Origin: Blasia pusilla
Lineage: Eukaryota; Marchantiophyta; Marchantiopsida; Blasiales
NCBI GenBank assembly: GCA_050084515.1
Contig: CM114274.1
Coordinates: 19,964,001-20,028,000 of the forward strand
Direction: 5' to 3'
Length of the DNA: 64,000 nt
In this document: one piece after another, positions 10,872-23,640 of the stretch
How positions within the stretch are numbered: the first letter of the stretch is position 1
Layout: every line of letters starts with the position of its first letter
Position numbers and translations under genes: made by a program
Notes under the pieces: generated by a model
Seen by the model: only the letters and a program-made list of their open reading frames with translations
What the model was told of the DNA's origin: nothing
Database searches by the model: none

Positions 10872-13800
10872 TTATCGTGCTGGCTCCCCTGGATTAATCT
10901 CACTTTGGTCCTCGTAGAGAGAGTGAAGTTCACTGGTGGGATGAGGCTCATCTACAACAATATGATTGGGCTCACATTTGTCTCCCACCACACTGTCAGA
11001 TTGGGGCTCGTTTCCCACAACACTCTCAAGCTGAGGCTCATCTCTCACAGCATCCTGATCTATGGTGGCAGCTCCAATCTCTGAGGATGATTCTCCAGTT
11101 GAAGTTGTTTGCACTTCTGATTCTAGATTTGTAGGCGCAGGCAAATCTGATGCACGTGGAGCTTTCACATCTCCAGAGGAACCCTTGAAAAATCGATGGC
11201 TCTCATCCAGCAACTGCCTTAGTGCTACGCGTCTCGGATCATCCTTAGGAATATTACTCTTCTGCAAGATAAACAATAAGATATCCATCCAGAGTTATTA
11301 GAAGTTACACTCCCATAAAAAAAATCTATCCATTCCTCGTGTATCTTACCACAAGCATACCTCCAAGCCAGCAAGAAGGGGATCCCGAGATCCACAGAAA
11401 AAAGTTCTCTAGGTGGTGGATTGCATTACCTCAAGTGCTCTATAGTACTCCATGGTAAATTTGCCTGGCAGCCTGATCTGACGATCCATCATGATGTCCC
11501 AAATCAAGTTTGCTGTGCCAATGTCTCTTACCTGCAAGAATAGATGCACTCAAGAATGTCATTCTTCTAGGAGTCTCACCAAAACTTATGGCTTTAATAA
11601 TTCTTAAACCTCATGATAACTATACATATGATTCTAAATTCTTCACAACTTTCCATAGACAAGTTGCGTCACACAGAATTCTTAGATTGATTTCAATTCT
11701 TTCAAATCTAGCTATGGGCGTGTGAAATCTGGAACACAGTTTGAGAAGGAGAACATTACATATTGACCTGATCTTAGAACTATAATAGACAGCAGAAGAG
11801 GTCCGTCTAGCCTTGCGGCGTCTCTGTTCAGTCAGTTAACAAAGAGAGAACCTAGAACAAGGGAAATTCTCCAAGAAAGCAGCTTCTCACAACTCTCTAA
11901 AATGTGAACTTCTCAGCTCTTTCACCCAGCGTATGCAAAAAAGATCCTTGGGATTTCATGATTAAGAACAAAGACACCATCTTTTTGTTTTACAGATGAT
12001 CAAATTTGTTTGGTCTAAACTGCTGCATTTGGTCATGATGAGTGAAATTGTTCAAATTCGGGAAAAAGATAACTCACATTGTCAAGGCAGGCTTTGTGCA
12101 GAAGGTCACTTCCCATTTTACTATTCAGAAAGTACCCTTTCTTCACAAACTCTTTCTGTGATCCAAGAGGACAAATAGCTTAACAAAAACAGAAAATACC
12201 AAAAAGAATGAACCGCTAACCAAATACACAACTGGATAGCAATTCAAAACTCTCTTCCCCAACTTCCAGAACTTCCAAGAAATGTGAGCAACTTCCAACT
12301 AACGCCGAGGTTAGGTACATACCAGGAGCTTTTGTGCCATGAGGCTATTTTCTGGAGAAGGATAAGATAGGGCACCTTCAATAAGGGTCTGCCACAACCA
12401 AAAACAGTCACGAGTACACAATCCAGTTTAGATTTACAGTTGCAGTATTGACAAAACGAAGACATGACTTGTCTCTTACTTCAGAGTCCAATCAACCTAC
12501 TCAAGAAAACTCCACTCCTGACACTATGAATTGGCATCTGTTGAAGATTGTTTCTTCCAGCAGTCTGACATGTCACCCAAGAAACAAGGGAGGGAAATCC
12601 ACATCACACAAACAATCAAGGGGACCCTACTCAAATATCAGAGCATCCTTCAGACCAGGTGCGAGTGAGGGGAAGAACCCTCTGGAGATCAAGAACTCAA
12701 AGGATTCGTTCACAATAAAAGTGCATACTTCAGGTTACGATATGATTTCAAGCTCCTCAAGATTGACATATCCAACTTAATTTGCTCTTACAAAGGTAAA
12801 GAAGTAAATAATGGTAGGAAACATACAACATAGAGGTCAAGTGTTGGTCGCCTTCCAGCTGCCAAGAACTTTTTATACTCAGCACAAGCTCTCTCAAAAT
12901 CTCCTTCAGAGATGTAGCACCTGTTCAAAATCGTTAGGGCCAACACAACTCAAAACGAGTCCTTTCAAATTAAACCCCTAATAATCATCTGAAATAATTT
13001 AGTTGTTTTCCCCTACCTTCAAGACTGGTTGGTAGACAAGTCAGCTGCTTTTTCCAAACAAATATCAAAAGGAATCAGATGACAAAGAAACTTTTAGATC
13101 TAGTCTTGACAACCACCTTGCAAGCATGCTTTAAGCCTCATGAGGTCTCTTGTTGGACAGTTTGACAAATCCCTTTTCCAAAACCTTCTAGGATCATTTT
13201 AACCGAATAAAAGAATGGCTCTTTTCATTTTTGCAAGATCAAGCATCGACTGCTCTAGAACCTTACTGTATCAACTGGACGGTGCAATACGCATCAGTTT
13301 CATGCCCATCCTCCTCGATCATGTGTAGGACAGTCTTCATGCTCTGCATACATCATTAGCTCTTAAATGAGATCACTGCACCGATTTACACGAGCATACC
13401 CATCAAATCTTCTCCAAACAGAGGGATGTCCATATGTCCAGCTGCATCCACACAGGTAAAAAATATTCTGTGGCCGACCAAAAACACATGGAATTTCGCC
13501 CATCATTTCCACAGCACAAGTTCACTGTCAACTGCCCAAATAAACAATAGTCACTTGCCTCCTGTTTCCCAAGTTCCTGCAAAGCTGACACGGCAGCGTG
13601 GTATACAGTGAGCCGATGATTGATAAATCCTCGCTTAGATTGGACCTCATCAGACCAGAAATTTAGGAGCACATCCTCATAATCTTGTTCAGGTTCAGCC
13701 TCTCCAGTGGCTGCAGCAGCCATGTGGTCTTCTGCGGAGGGCAACTTTGATTGCTCTAGCAGATCAAAAATTATCTGCAGGTTCACACAAATTTTAATAA

Positions 13801-16327
13801 GCTTGCTTGGCTTTTCAGGACCCATACTAAACACCACATTCAGAATTTGTAGTCCCAATCCGTAAATCCACTTATCCATCACCCATAAGAGTCTACTCAA
13901 ACATTACTACAAGAAAGAACAGATGTAGGCATCCACTCAGAGTCAAAATGGTAACACTATGCCTAGTACACAATGATGACTAATAGATAGACTCATAAGT
14001 CCTGAGACCCTAGCCATAAGTCAGAATCACCTTCTCAACCGTATCATTGTTGATAGGCCTCGCATTTTTGTGAGCAGTTATGAGAGCTGCGTAACAGTGC
14101 TTGTCCAAAGTAAGGCCATTAGCTGCCATTCTCATTACAACTCCATATCTGTGCCAACCAACCAGCAAAAAACATGAAATAGGTAGTACCCAATGCCAGG
14201 ATGGAACCATGCAGCCATCCAAATATTGAATGCTCATGGTTGACGATGTACGTGAGTTACAAAAACCAAAGGGTATTCATAGTGTTGTCAGAATAAAAAG
14301 TGCAAGCTCGCTGGACTGGATAAACCCTGTGTCAAGTAGAGGGTATTGGGCTTGTTTAGTTCAATAGAGGTGACAAGGGCAAAGAGCACTGGAGGTTCAA
14401 GTGACGATGTTAACCATTTTTTTCTGGGTGTGAGGTCTGATGACAGAAATCCCTTCTAATTATCTTCAGGGATTATAATCGATAATCATTACTGTTTGCA
14501 TTAGCTACAATTATCAGGCCTAGACATTGACTGTATCAGCACTGGCTAATGGATTCCAGAAAGGTTCGAATTTAGTTTTCCTTAGGTTCAGAGTTTTTGC
14601 TCTATTGCAGAGGTAACTGGAACCAGCCACCTGGAGTTCACATTAACAATCTACGATTACAGCTTTGGAGACAGTTCTATCATCTTGATCCATCTTATTG
14701 CTGTCACCATACCTGCTCCTAAGCTTGCACTCTGCAACACACTGGAAAGAAAAAGCTTGCACTTACGCTTCATCTACTCGACCTGCGACAGCACATGCTC
14801 TTAAGAGAGCAAGAAATGTTCGATGCCTTGGTTGAATACCAAAAGCTTCCATTTCCTCTGCTACCTGGACAAAGAAGATAAGGAATGCACCGCTACGTCA
14901 ATGTAATTCTGGATATCAAACCTGAAAGGGTTAAAATTCATAGCTCACATTGGAGAGTAAGAATAGTATGCCATAAGACAACCAAATGTTCCTGCTGACA
15001 ACAAAATGCACCTGGAAGGCACGATCAATCTGATGGCTCTTGCCACACGCAGCGATGACGCAGTTGTATACTGAGACCTGCACACACATTTCCCCCAAAA
15101 CAGCTTCATCACTCAACTGCTGCGCATTGTTCGGATTCACTGTCATAACTTTCCCCGTATTTGGGGAGAGGACTATAACATATAAACCAAACCCATTTGA
15201 GACGAGCTGAAGGTTACAGTGGGTTATCTGAAAAGAGTATTATTTTCTGAGGCGAGGACTCTGTGATTTTCTGAGGCCATAAAAGACTCCTAAATTATCA
15301 CGTGCTGCTTCCATCCACATTATTCAACATTGCCAATTGGAACCAAGAGAGAGGATTATACATCCGGCGTGATGCCCATGGCCTTCATCTCGTCGAAGAA
15401 ATACATAACGTCTTGAAGGCGAGAACCTTTCATACACCCGGTAATGAGTAGGTAGAAGGTATCACGAATAGGCTGCACCCCATCCAGTAGCATATCCTCG
15501 TAAACATCCCGGACGAGAAAATGTCTGCAATACTTACGCCGGATTGCCATTAATTGAACTGAACCCAGCAGCAAATACATGAAGGCAAATCTTCAGCTAC
15601 GAGTTCACACAGCTAACAATTAAGAACTTGCTCGTATGTTCAGGAAAATCAACAATTTCCAAAAGCCCAAGTAGTTCAAAAATCCCAAGTAGCATGGAAA
15701 AAGAGTATCAGGATTTGTAGCTGAGTGTTGCATCTGTGGAATGACTAAACTCCGAACATCATGGTGAAAAGGAAGATAATCACCGCTTCTTATAATTTAT
15801 TGCTGAAATCAGGTTGTTGTATGAATGTACATTAGTGGCATAGTCATGAGGAGCTGGCCCGGCAGAAGAATACGCAGAAACAGATGTACGCGTAGACTGC
15901 AGCAAGGACGAGAGAGGAAAGGCCGGTTCACCTCGCGATGGCTGGTCCAGAATGTCCGATCCTGAGCCAGTATTAATCGGCACAACACAACGTTCCAGGG
16001 CTCAGACTGTTGTCAATTTTTTTACACTAGATCTCACATAATTCCGCAACTAATCTGCGAAATCTTGTGGTCGATGCATAATTTCCAGCTTGCAGAATTC
16101 ATGGTAAAACCTCGGATCCTCTCCGTAGAATCACTCAGAAACGTAATTTAAAATCTCCTCGGAATCCTAGAGGGCAGCTCTATCACTCTGTGTGTATCCA
16201 TAAAAAACAAACCAAAAGCAACGAAATCGTCCGGCTCACCGGAAAGTACACCACATGGAAGATAGGTCCGTGACGTCCAAGATCGTCGCAAAACCCGCTG
16301 CAGAGAGCGAAATGCCATGCTCGCCAT
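10872..16327 (-). CDS. Mitochondrial P-class pentatricopeptide repeat protein (At4g35850-like)
   Basis: This is a 13-exon gene. Exons: 16327-16240, 16000-15784, 15524-15362, 15077-15012, 14864-14767, 14148-14031, 13774-13559, 13343-13267, 12920-12830, 12388-12323, 12155-12078, 11531-11430 and 11261-10872. They join in frame to about 589 residues. The N terminus (MASMAFRSLQRVLRRSW) is Arg/Ser-rich without acidic residues, like a mitochondrial presequence. P-class PPR motifs run from about residue 100 to 245 (DVYEDMLLDGVQP, FFDEMKAMGITPD, EEMEAFGIQP, VVMRMAANGL). Block order and spacing match the plant family typified by Arabidopsis At4g35850, including RLTVYHAAVSAL, DAYCTVQLIQ and the IPKDDPR end. 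PPR proteins of this kind bind organelle RNA; the target is unknown. The last about 80 residues are an acidic, repetitive tail that I do not recall in the Arabidopsis protein. The intron after 13559 starts with GC instead of GT. Confidence 0.88.
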
Positions 16328-17300
16328 GTCTGGAACACCGACCCCGATCGATCAACGAAAATGGGATCTCCCAGACTCAAACTCCAGAATTTCGTTTTTC
16401 GTTCTCCTAAACCCTAGTACACTACGCTGAATCCATCCCAATCCAAAGGACTCTTGTTGCTGGAGACTGCGTACTCGTCGTATCCTCGCACCCGGTAGGG
16501 TTTGTTGTGTTCGGAGAGATCCGGGGTTACGAGTAACCGGGGTTACATCCGGGGTTACGAGAAACCCCGGCCGGCAGATTTCACGACTTACCGACCACGG
16601 CAACTTATCGTCAGCCGGGTTACCGGGCGAATCTGAGTAGATGCCGGCAACTAGTGAGAATACGGGCAAAGCGCCGGAATTGGACTGTTTCCTGGCTGGA
16701 ACTTGCCGGCAAGTTGCGCCGTCCGGGCAGGGAAGTCGGTTTCTGGCCGGAGTGAATTTCCCGGCTAACGGTTACTTGCCGAGTGCTTTTCCGGCAGCCG
16801 GAAAAGAGATGGACGGTAGGTTGCCCTCGAGGAGAAGACGGCTTCATCCACACCGTCCCATAAAAATATGTCCCCTAACGCCCCTTTAGGACACTAATGT
16901 GAGTCGTCCGATCGGGATCGGACAGCCAGAAGATGAGGGAGCATTTCCGAAGGGCGCCCAGCATGTGGGTGGAGACCCCATTGCCGGCCCTCCAGACCCT
17001 CGTTCTCCGCTCTCACCCTCTGAGTTCTCTGGAGTCTGAACTTCTCTCTCGTTCTAGGTCCACTCATCCGATTTACACGCGGGCCCTCGTTCATTTGGTT
17101 CTACCAGCAGCCACGCACTGCGTAGCCTCGCCCGAGTCGGCCCTCGACTCCTCGATCTTTCGGTTTCGGATGGTCGGGTCCTTCGGGACCTCGGGTTTCC
17201 AGACTCTCCATTGTCCACTGACTCCACACAACGTCGGAGGCTCGCAGCTAATCCGTGACCCGTCCAAGTGTTGTCGCAACTACAATGCTTAGTGGCAGTT
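16328..17300 (-). promoter_or_regulatory. GC-rich upstream region of the PPR gene with telo-box motifs
   Basis: GC-rich sequence directly 5' of the minus-strand PPR start. AAACCCTAG lies at 16409-16417 and the opposite-orientation TAGGGTTT at 16496-16503. AAACCCTA telo-boxes are established promoter elements of plant genes for translation and organelle biogenesis, so these probably mark the PPR promoter or 5' UTR. Long open frames on both strands here (16352-17332) come from low stop density in GC-rich DNA and resemble no protein I know. Confidence 0.5.
16521..16558. repeat. Three copies of CCGGGGTTAC
   Basis: The decamer CCGGGGTTAC occurs at 16521-16530, 16537-16546 and 16549-16558, about 195-230 bp upstream of the PPR start codon. 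It could be a regulatory cluster or a simple repeat; its function is unknown. Confidence 0.7.
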
Positions 17301-18104
17301 AGTGCTACGTACCTTTCCAAGTTCGGTAGCAAGTTCAGCTCTAGCTGAGCGGCCTCTCGGGGACCTCGGGGAGTGTCACCATTTTACTACATGGCTCTTG
17401 CGCATCAGATTTGCTAAGTTTGGCGTTTTGGGTGATGCTTTTCGGATTTGACTTTTTCGGCTGCTTTTTGGCTTTCAGTGTTTCACATTTGGTTGGCTGG
17501 CTTTCACATTTCACTTGGCCGAGTTTGCTCTTGGCGACTGTGACTCCGTGGGCTACATTTGCTCACTCGGTAGCTCGACTTCCACATCTGCTCACTTGGC
17601 TGAGTCGACTCTCGTTTAGGGTCCGTGTTGTCTGTCACTCCCGAGAGGGTCAACAATCAATTTGGGCCAGGGTGTCCCTCTCCTATGCACAGCCTGTGGG
17701 CTCTCCATTCTCTTCCTATTTACTGCGTTAAGCTTACTTTGCTCTTACTGCCCTGCGGAGTCTGCAGGCCTTTGTGAAACATCTACTCAGCTTTGGATCT
17801 TAGATTTGTACAAAGCGTTTTGCACCTTGTTGCAACCCAAGCTGTTGTTGTCATTCAGCAAGCTCAATCTCTTCATTGATTGTTTCCTTGTTGTTGGGTT
17901 TAGGGTTCATGTTTGAAAGGTGGAAATCCCTTATAGTTGCTCACAAGCTGACATGGTAAGAGAGAGAAGACAATGACTTTGTTCCTAGAAAAGGAACGAA
18001 TAAACGATGGGCTTGACATTTTTGCATTGTCTGGCTCATTTGATGATAGAGACAAGCAGACTCCATTAGGAAGCAGTGCGGCTATCTATACTTGAAAAAG
18101 TTTG
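17301..18104. other. Unassigned sequence
   Basis: Open frames exist at 17411-17916, but they are built from imperfect repeats of TTGGCT, CACATTT and CACTTGGC-type words and resemble no protein I recognise. No gene is called. Confidence 0.4.
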
Positions 18105-19850
18105 AGTAGCCTGGAAGGATGTATGGTACTCAATTTATGATTGGATTGAGTTTGATTCAATCCTTAGTAGAATCTTTTGTAAAGTTTGTAAGAATGGGAA
18201 GGGGAAGAGTGTGTTTGCCAGAGATGGATCTATAAATTGCAAAGTTCCAACCTTCACTGATCATGCTAAGTTCAACGAGCACATCAAACTTGCATGGGTT
18301 GAACATGGGGGTAAGAAGTTGATGGCCAAGGCCATTGCCACCACCAACCAAACGTGCGAAATCGCTATGTTAAAATTGTTTCAGTGCGTATACTTCCTTG
18401 CAAATGAAGTTGTGCCATTTTTTAAATTTCCCAACCTTTATAAGTTGATGCTTTATGTCAATGCTCCTATTACGAGAGATATATACCAAGAAGAAAAGAG
18501 TTGTAGTGAGATGTCTTATTTCATTATCCAAGTTTGGCTTATAAGAACTCTTGCTAGAATTCAAACCTCTCCTTTCTTTGGCAATATGATCAATGATTCA
18601 ATTGACATATCTATAAGAGGGCATTTGGTAGTGTTTGCCACTTTCATTGAAGAATGTTGTTTTCTAGGATTACTTCCTTGTGAAATAAAATGCTCTAATG
18701 TTATTATTGAAACTTTGCTGCAACTTATCAAAGATGGAGGGTTGGAATTCTCCAAAATGATAGCATTTGGTTCATATGGTGCCTCAAAAATAGCCATAGG
18801 TATATAGCCAGACAAGGGTGGCCTCCCAATTGAGACATAAGGTAAAGCCTTATCTTCTTTTAGTTCATTGTGTAGCCCATAGAACAAATTTGGCCGTTTT
18901 GGCGGTTACAAAAGCTCTTGATTGTAAGTCAATCTCCTCTGAAGTTGATTCGATTTTAAATGATGTAGCTAGCTACTTTACAAGGTCGTCCAAGAGGAAA
19001 AACCATCTTAGCATCGTTGTAGGAAAAGTTCAATGACTCCCATCAAGTCATGAAGAAATACCACAAGATTCAATGGTTATCCCGTTGGCAAGCAATGACC
19101 ACATTATGTGATTCTTTAGAATCAATATTGACATACGTTAGAGATATTTCCCCTTCAGAGGACGATGGGGATGCTGCGAATTTATTCAACAAGTTGAGAT
19201 CATTCCAAATGATCTATCAATTGTAATTTTTGGCTGATATTTTTTCCATGCTTGCAAATCTGAATAAAAATTTTGAGTACAAGTTTGTGGATGTTAGCAC
19301 TATAGGGAGCATTGTCAATTCGAAGATAGTTAGGATTACCATGAATTTTGTCATGAAAACTCATGACTTGAATGCTTCAATCTTCTTTGAAGATACACGT
19401 TATCATTTACTCCTTGACTTTGGGCCACTTGGTGGTTATCTTCATCGTTTACAATATGAGATGAGGGGAAAAAGATTTCATAGCATAAATATGTCTCGGG
19501 ATCCGACAGAAAGGGACTTGGAGGGTGCCTTGTTCTTTTAGAAAAGGTTTTCTGAAAATGTGTGTGCAACTTTACAGGAACGATTTCAAGATAACAACCT
19601 CATTGGTTCAAAAAGAATCCTCAATCCTTTGCACATGCCTTCTCGGCAAGTGGGACTGAATAGTTGGGGATGTAAAGATTTAGATGACTTGTGTGGGTTT
19701 TTTGGAGCTCAATTGCCATTACGAGGTCAATTGCAACCAATTGTCATTAATTCTCCAAGTAGGGTGAGCCGCCACCTTCTTGAGGTCTCTTTGAGGTCTT
19801 CGTTGGAACTTTGGTATCCAAGATTCGTAGAATTCTTCCCTTGCATTTGA
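18105..19850 (+). mobile_element. hAT-family transposase relic A (C17orf113/ZNF862-like)
   Basis: Plus-strand reading, with frameshifts near 18807 and 19036 and stops near 19225 and 19541, gives an almost continuous transposase. It opens with SIYDWIEFDSIL and FCKVCKNG (zinc-finger start). Then come DISIRGHLVVFATF after a changed DESTD box (NDSID), and AFGSYGAS. Next come VHCVAHRTNLAVL, KKYHKIQWLSRWQAM and YHLLLDFGPLGGYLHRL, and finally RDPTERDLEGAL and NMPSRQVGL-like blocks. These are the ordered blocks of the hAT subgroup annotated in many genomes as zinc finger protein 862-like or C17orf113-like. The C-terminal dimerisation region is missing. It is non-functional. A second copy in opposite orientation lies at 21912-23640. 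Confidence 0.75.
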
Positions 19851-21911
19851 GAAGAGTTGTGCCTAGAGGGAAGAAAACCAATTGATCTTTTGTACTATTG
19901 AAAACCGAGTCGTTGCAGTTAGTGATATGCTTAGTGACGAAGAAATTCCTTATAATTCTTTTAAAACTTCTCTTTACTCAGGAAATAGTGATCTTTTGGG
20001 AACAAACTTAATACTTTGCGATTAAAAGAGTACCTTTTCCTTGAGTTATACATTATAAGTAGTCCGATAAAGTGAAAAAAAATCCCCGAACTTTGCCCCC
20101 AACATCGGCGGCCGTGTACTTTGAGAATGCGACATTGAGCCAAGATCTGGGCAGTTTTTTCACGGAAACGGATACACGAGGGTGTCAAATATTAGACTAT
20201 GCGGAATTTTAAACCCGCGATGAGCCTTGGGGGCAAAAAATTTAGACGAAGCCATGTTAAGCAATCTGGAAATACACGAGAGTCGCACATCCATGTATTT
20301 ATGACTAGAAATTGGAGAAGAGCCGAGAATCTGTAATCTCTTGGGAATACGAACACATGAAGCTCGGGAACTATCCGTTTTGGAGCCCAAGAAAAGGCCA
20401 ATGGGGCAAGTCCGGATGACCAAGAAATCTGAGATAAGGAGATCTTTGATATCCCCTGTTATGGGTGTCAAAGTCACGCAGACTTGTTCCAATGGAGTTT
20501 TTCCCGGCTCCAAAACGGTTAGATTCAAATTCCCTGTTCCTCGTCTCACTCACTTTCTATGGCCCTAGTTTAAAGTTCTGCAATATGCATAACACGATGA
20601 TGTATCATGTTGTATGCAATAGCAGCAAAATGATCCACATGAATTTCACGTGATCCAATAAAATAGTTATATATATATGCATGTACGTATTGAAAACTAT
20701 TTTAAAAAAATAGTGAAGTATAATGGCCCATTGCCACCACATTGAATTAGGTGGGGTATTACGTATGGAAGACTCTTTCATTTCCCTTGTAGTAGCGTAG
20801 TATAATTATGTAGTAAGATATAATGTAGATGCATTCAACTATTTGTATGGAAATTCTATTTATTACTTCCATGTCTCTGCAATCTCTTGCGGCCACATGG
20901 AAATTGGGTGCATCAACAATCCATATAGTTTTTTTTTTCTATAAGCCCCTCCTTATCCACTTTTAGTGAACTTTGTACATTATCATATTCATAATGTCTC
21001 CTCAATTTGTATTTCTAAACGCCCCTCGTTATGCACTAATGTATTCATCTCCTTTGCAGTAGTATAGTGTTTGTATTGAAGATTATTCTACATCTCTTAC
21101 CCACAACATTGGAATTGAATGCCTTAACGATCTATATCCAAATCCAAAAGATTAAGTTATTACGCTCCTCCTTGGACACTTTTTGTGAACTTTTGTCTAT
21201 GGGTCCTTTTCTATATGTATATGTATACATGGCAATGATGTAATTTTTTTTATATGACTACATTCTCTCTATTGGACTATGGAATAAACCCATAAATTCA
21301 TATTCGTATGGATGTTTCTTTAATAATTTGTATTGGTATTGTTATATTCGTATCGACCCCACCTTTTGGTTCCGCCACACTAGTTTCTAGTCATAAATAT
21401 GTGGGTGTGTGGTTTTTATGTATTTCCGGATCCTTTACTACGTCTCTCTGTAAAATTGCCACCCTTCTTCTTCCAGAGGAAAACCAAGGCTAGTCCCAAG
21501 TCGGACACCTTCACACGAGCTATTCTGTTGAGTGTGATCATTGACAACCCCTATTGTCGGGATTTCATAACCGGACGGTAAATCTTTATTCTGAATCCAT
21601 TTTAGAGAGACCCCCATTTCCTATTACTGTTTTTCCAATCCATTTAAAATGAAACAAAAATTTATAATCTATATTATTATTGGAGTGTGACTCTTTATTT
21701 TGGGGAATTCCTTAGAACGCTTCCATATATTTATAGTTTTTATTAAAATATCATCCCTTTGACTTCTCTCATAAGGACCTTCCATCTTAACTCTCACAGG
21801 TGCATCCAAATGGTTGTAATTCAAAACATTCCTAGGCCTAATTTTAGTGATATCCGAAATACTAGAAGCCCTTCATATTGCACTTAAACTATATTAGCTA
21901 ATATATGCATA
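19851..21911. other. Spacer between convergent hAT relics, with foldbacks
   Basis: No gene is supported. A 129-codon open frame on the minus strand (20160-20549) is a by-product of the foldback at 20375-20518: both strands there translate to similar peptides because the DNA is self-complementary. A second inverted pair links about 20250-20330 with about 21380-21440. The rest (20600-21350 and 21500-21900) is AT-rich without recognisable content. Confidence 0.5.
20375..20518. repeat. Foldback with about 70-bp imperfect arms
   Basis: The 13-mer CCGTTTTGGAGCC at 20375-20387 has its exact reverse complement at 20506-20518. The similarity continues inward, with mismatches and small gaps, to a turn near 20445, so the whole 144 bp can fold into one hairpin. 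It is MITE-like or a potential small-RNA precursor; no target-site duplication was identified. Confidence 0.65.
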
Positions 21912-23640
21912 TTAACATACCTCATATTCAGAGAGGGAATGCGGCAAATCATGGATTTCTTTAGATAAGTTATCTTTCCATTTTGTAGTGACTTGGATCT
22001 TGAAAACCAGAAATTCATTTTTTATGGTTATATCATCTAACAAGTATTTCTTGAACTTACCATGCAAAGGTTTTTCTTCTCCATAAAAGGCAACTAAGGT
22101 TAACATCTCTTTCACACCCTATTCTTTCAAACCACCCATATGAGATGACATATGAAGAGAATTGAGGATCTTCATTCCTCCAATCAAACCATTATCCTCT
22201 AATCGATCTCATTAAGCTACACATATTGCGTCCGCAAAATTCCTCTAGAAAGAAACATTATCTTCCATATCCTTACTCAATATATCCCTCTCCATGTGGA
22301 TAGAATGGAAGAAATATCCCCTCATTTTAGATAGTAGACGCTTTAAAAACCCATTAATTGGTCCATAATTTGGAATCAAATGGAAACCACTTTATGAGGA
22401 TATTAGTTGGGCATTCATGCCTACAATCTCATGGATGTAATTCATTTGAACATGTGCAATCTCATTGCTAATAATGGAAGCCTCAATAATAGTATCTACA
22501 AATTTCATCTAAAATATTTTGTTGAGGGTAGCCATAAAGTATACAATGTAGCCAAAAAGTAAAAACAATACATTTAAACGATCTAAACTTCTGAAATAAA
22601 GATTTTGCCACTCCATCATCATCTCTAGGATCAACCCCCTAAAGTACACTAAGATAGACTCCAAACTATCACGAAATGTTATTATTGTTTGCCATCTACT
22701 AAGCCACTTGATCGTATGATAATGTTTCGCACACTTCTAAGAGTCATTCAACTCTACTTGAATCAACATCAATGTAGACTTTCATTGAGAGCTCCTCTTA
22801 AAGTAAAGAGCAACTCAATTTAGAAGATTACCCATCTTATCTTACAAACATAATTTTCCAGTGCACCAAGGGAAACTAAGTTAGTCCTATGCGCTAATAA
22901 ATGAACTCTAGTAAGAAAAGGATTCACATTCCTCTTCAACCTAGTAGATACCCCATTTTGTGATCCAATCAAAGTATTGGCTCCATTAGAGCCAAACCCC
23001 ACCAAACGCTCTACATCCAAGTACCATTCATGCAAGAAAGATAATCTAAAATTTTAAATGGAGTCCACATCCTTGTTCACAACCCGAATCAACCTAAGAA
23101 AAGATGTGACTCCTTGCCCATTATCTTAGTAAGTAGCAAAGGCTATGAGATGACTTGTTATAGAGATATCAACACTCTCATCTACCATAAGTTCATAAAT
23201 TGGCCTAAGTTTTACTCTATTTAAAACTCTTTTTTTGTAACCTGACTAATACATTATATCATCGATGCACAAGCTTTATCATCTTGGTCCATAGTCTTAG
23301 TTATGGTGGTAGAAACAAGCTTCATAAGCTTACCAAGGTTAGGGAAGCATGAGAATGCAATGTTTTTTTTTTGCAACATAGAAAGTACCTCGGAGGAGGC
23401 AATGGATTTTTCCAAGTCTTTTCGTCCCACGATGGTATGCCTAGGCTAATTTAGCGTGTTCCTTGGATTTCCCATGATCTATGAAAGGGTGAGATTTTCA
23501 CATTCATTGCTCCATGAGTGGCAAAGGGTGAACCTCCTTTGCTATCTCTACATATCTTACAAGATACTCTCCCGATATGGGACTCAAACTCAATCCATTC
23601 AAAGATAGAGTATTATGCATATCTCCGGAGTTTTATGTTT
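21912..23640 (-). mobile_element. hAT-family transposase relic B, convergent with relic A
   Basis: On the minus strand the same ordered blocks as in relic A can be read with frameshifts and stops. They are FEWIEFESHIGRVSCKICRDS (about 23610), DESVDISITSHLIAFATY (about 23190), VGFGSNGANTLIGSQNGVSTRLK (about 22990) and VHLLAHRTNLVSLGA. Then come KHYHTIKWLSRWQT (about 22710), FHLIPNYGPINGFLKRL and finally FLVFKIQVTTKW (about 22000). Here the DESxD box that carries the first catalytic acid is intact, unlike in relic A. It extends further into the C-terminal half than A. It is inactive because of the stops. Its orientation towards relic A means that read-through from both sides could form double-stranded RNA. 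Confidence 0.75.

Noticed and set aside
16183-16380. ATG at 16380 as the PPR start
   Set aside because: That frame reaches the donor in phase 0 and does not join exon 2 in frame. The ATG at 16327 gives a basic presequence and the right phase (1) for the acceptor before 16000.
20160-20549. 129-codon minus-strand frame
   Set aside because: Its length comes from a foldback. The plus strand of the same DNA gives a similar peptide, which is a sign of self-complementary DNA and not of a gene.
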